Positions 5,049-5,512 of a stretch of 5,512 bases of DNA are shown in pieces (position 1 is the first letter of the stretch; the number at the start of each line of letters is the position of its first letter). The stretch spans positions 1 through 5,512 of the forward strand of contig JACMOJ010000032.1 in NCBI GenBank assembly GCA_014378085.1. The letters run 5' to 3'. Both the position numbers and the translations under genes were made by a program. Source of the DNA: Burkholderiales bacterium (lineage in GTDB: Bacteria > Pseudomonadota > Gammaproteobacteria > Burkholderiales > Usitatibacteraceae). The notes beneath the pieces are model-generated. The model worked only from the letters and a program-made list of their open reading frames with translations, searched no databases and was not told the DNA's origin.

Positions 5049-5512
5049 ATGTTCATCAAACCGCTGCGATGCAGTTTTTTATTCGCCACACTTGCCATCA
5101 GTACAGCCCTGTTTGCACAAGTGAGCGTACAAGGGGGCACACAAGGGGCCAGACAAGCGAGTGCACAAAGTGGTGCGCCGGGTGGTGCGTCACGTACACC
5201 AGCCGCAGATGACAAACTCGCGCCGATTATGTTGGATGACATTCATTGCTACAGCGTGGCGCACGACAAGATGAAGCCGTTTTTTATCACCCACTTCGGC
5301 GCGAAGGTGATGCGTGAACAGCCAACCAATCCGCTGCGCTTCATTGATTTCCTCGCCATCTCGCCAACGCAATCTACGATCAACCTTTCGCCAAAAGGGC
5401 CGTTTGAAGGCGTACGCGTTGGTGACCCGAAACGCTGGGAAAAAGAAACGGTGCCGCCGGCCGCTACGCTGCCCGCCATGTACGGCGTGCATTGGATCGC
5501 GTTCACCACCAA
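5049..5512 (+). CDS. Exported VOC (glyoxalase/bleomycin-resistance fold) family protein, N-terminal part
   Basis: An open frame of 154 codons runs to the window end without a stop. The ATG at 5049 has GGAG (5037-5040) 8 bases upstream. Residues 1-23 look like a Sec signal peptide: K4 and R7, then the hydrophobic stretch FLFATLAISTALFA, with cleavage likely before Q24. Cys8 lies before the hydrophobic core, so this is not a lipobox. Residues 24-57 are a low-complexity Q/G/A/S linker. From about residue 60, DDIHCYSV (63-70) followed by KPFFITHFGAKV (76-87) matches the first beta-alpha unit of a VOC domain with a candidate metal-ligand His66. GVHWIAFTT (146-154) begins a further strand with His148. 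The reaction is unknown: VOC proteins include dioxygenases, lyases, epimerases and binding proteins. Export to the periplasm is unusual for the family. It is separated from the upstream gene by a terminator. Confidence 0.8.
   Translation, partial: MFIKPLRCSFLFATLAISTALFAQVSVQGGTQGARQASAQSGAPGGASRTPAADDKLAPIMLDDIHCYSVAHDKMKPFFITHFGAKVMREQPTNPLRFIDFLAISPTQSTINLSPKGPFEGVRVGDPKRWEKETVPPAATLPAMYGVHWIAFTT

Noticed and set aside
4928..5492. Open frames on both strands at 4928-5212, 5003-5242 and 5190-5492
   Set aside because: They cross the terminator or lie out of frame with the signal peptide and VOC-like reading frame that starts at 5049, and show no recognisable protein features.

Overview
The window is compact bacterial DNA of moderately high GC. 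It has short intergenic gaps, Shine-Dalgarno sites upstream of most starts, sigma70-like promoter boxes and one textbook intrinsic terminator. Together these suggest a proteobacterium, plausibly gamma or beta; nothing here fixes the genus, and this is inference from style and protein families. There are no RNA genes, insertion sequences or CRISPR arrays.

Layout. The left third (1-1747) is transcribed leftward. It carries two MmgE/PrpD-family genes in tandem: a complete one (1747-251), and the 5' part of a second (254 to the window edge) that overlaps the first by an ATGA junction. Around 1808-1862 lies a divergent control region. Two identical 15-base repeats, each containing the perfect palindrome TGTCCGGACA, sit exactly 40 bases apart and bracket back-to-back -10 boxes. 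Rightward from it comes a GntR/HutC-type repressor gene (1947-2663), the obvious candidate to bind those operators.

The right half continues rightward with a second gene group. It starts with a class I SAM-dependent methyltransferase carrying a large N-terminal region I cannot assign (2787-3971). Next are a small helical protein starting at GTG (4078-4458) and a Trp/Tyr-rich, lipocalin-like (DUF3598-like) protein (4468-4992). An intrinsic terminator follows at 5005-5033, and then the start of an exported VOC/glyoxalase-fold protein (5049 to the window end). A 13-base tandem repeat fills the leader of the methyltransferase gene.

How they may work together. MmgE/PrpD proteins are dehydratases, decarboxylases or epimerases of small di- and tricarboxylic acids, and HutC-type regulators usually sense a pathway metabolite. 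The left half therefore reads as an inducible, autoregulated catabolic module for an unidentified organic acid. The right-hand genes (methyltransferase, helical protein, lipocalin-like protein, periplasmic VOC protein) look like a separate or co-inherited small-molecule modification set without a characterised pathway. The link between the halves rests on adjacency only.
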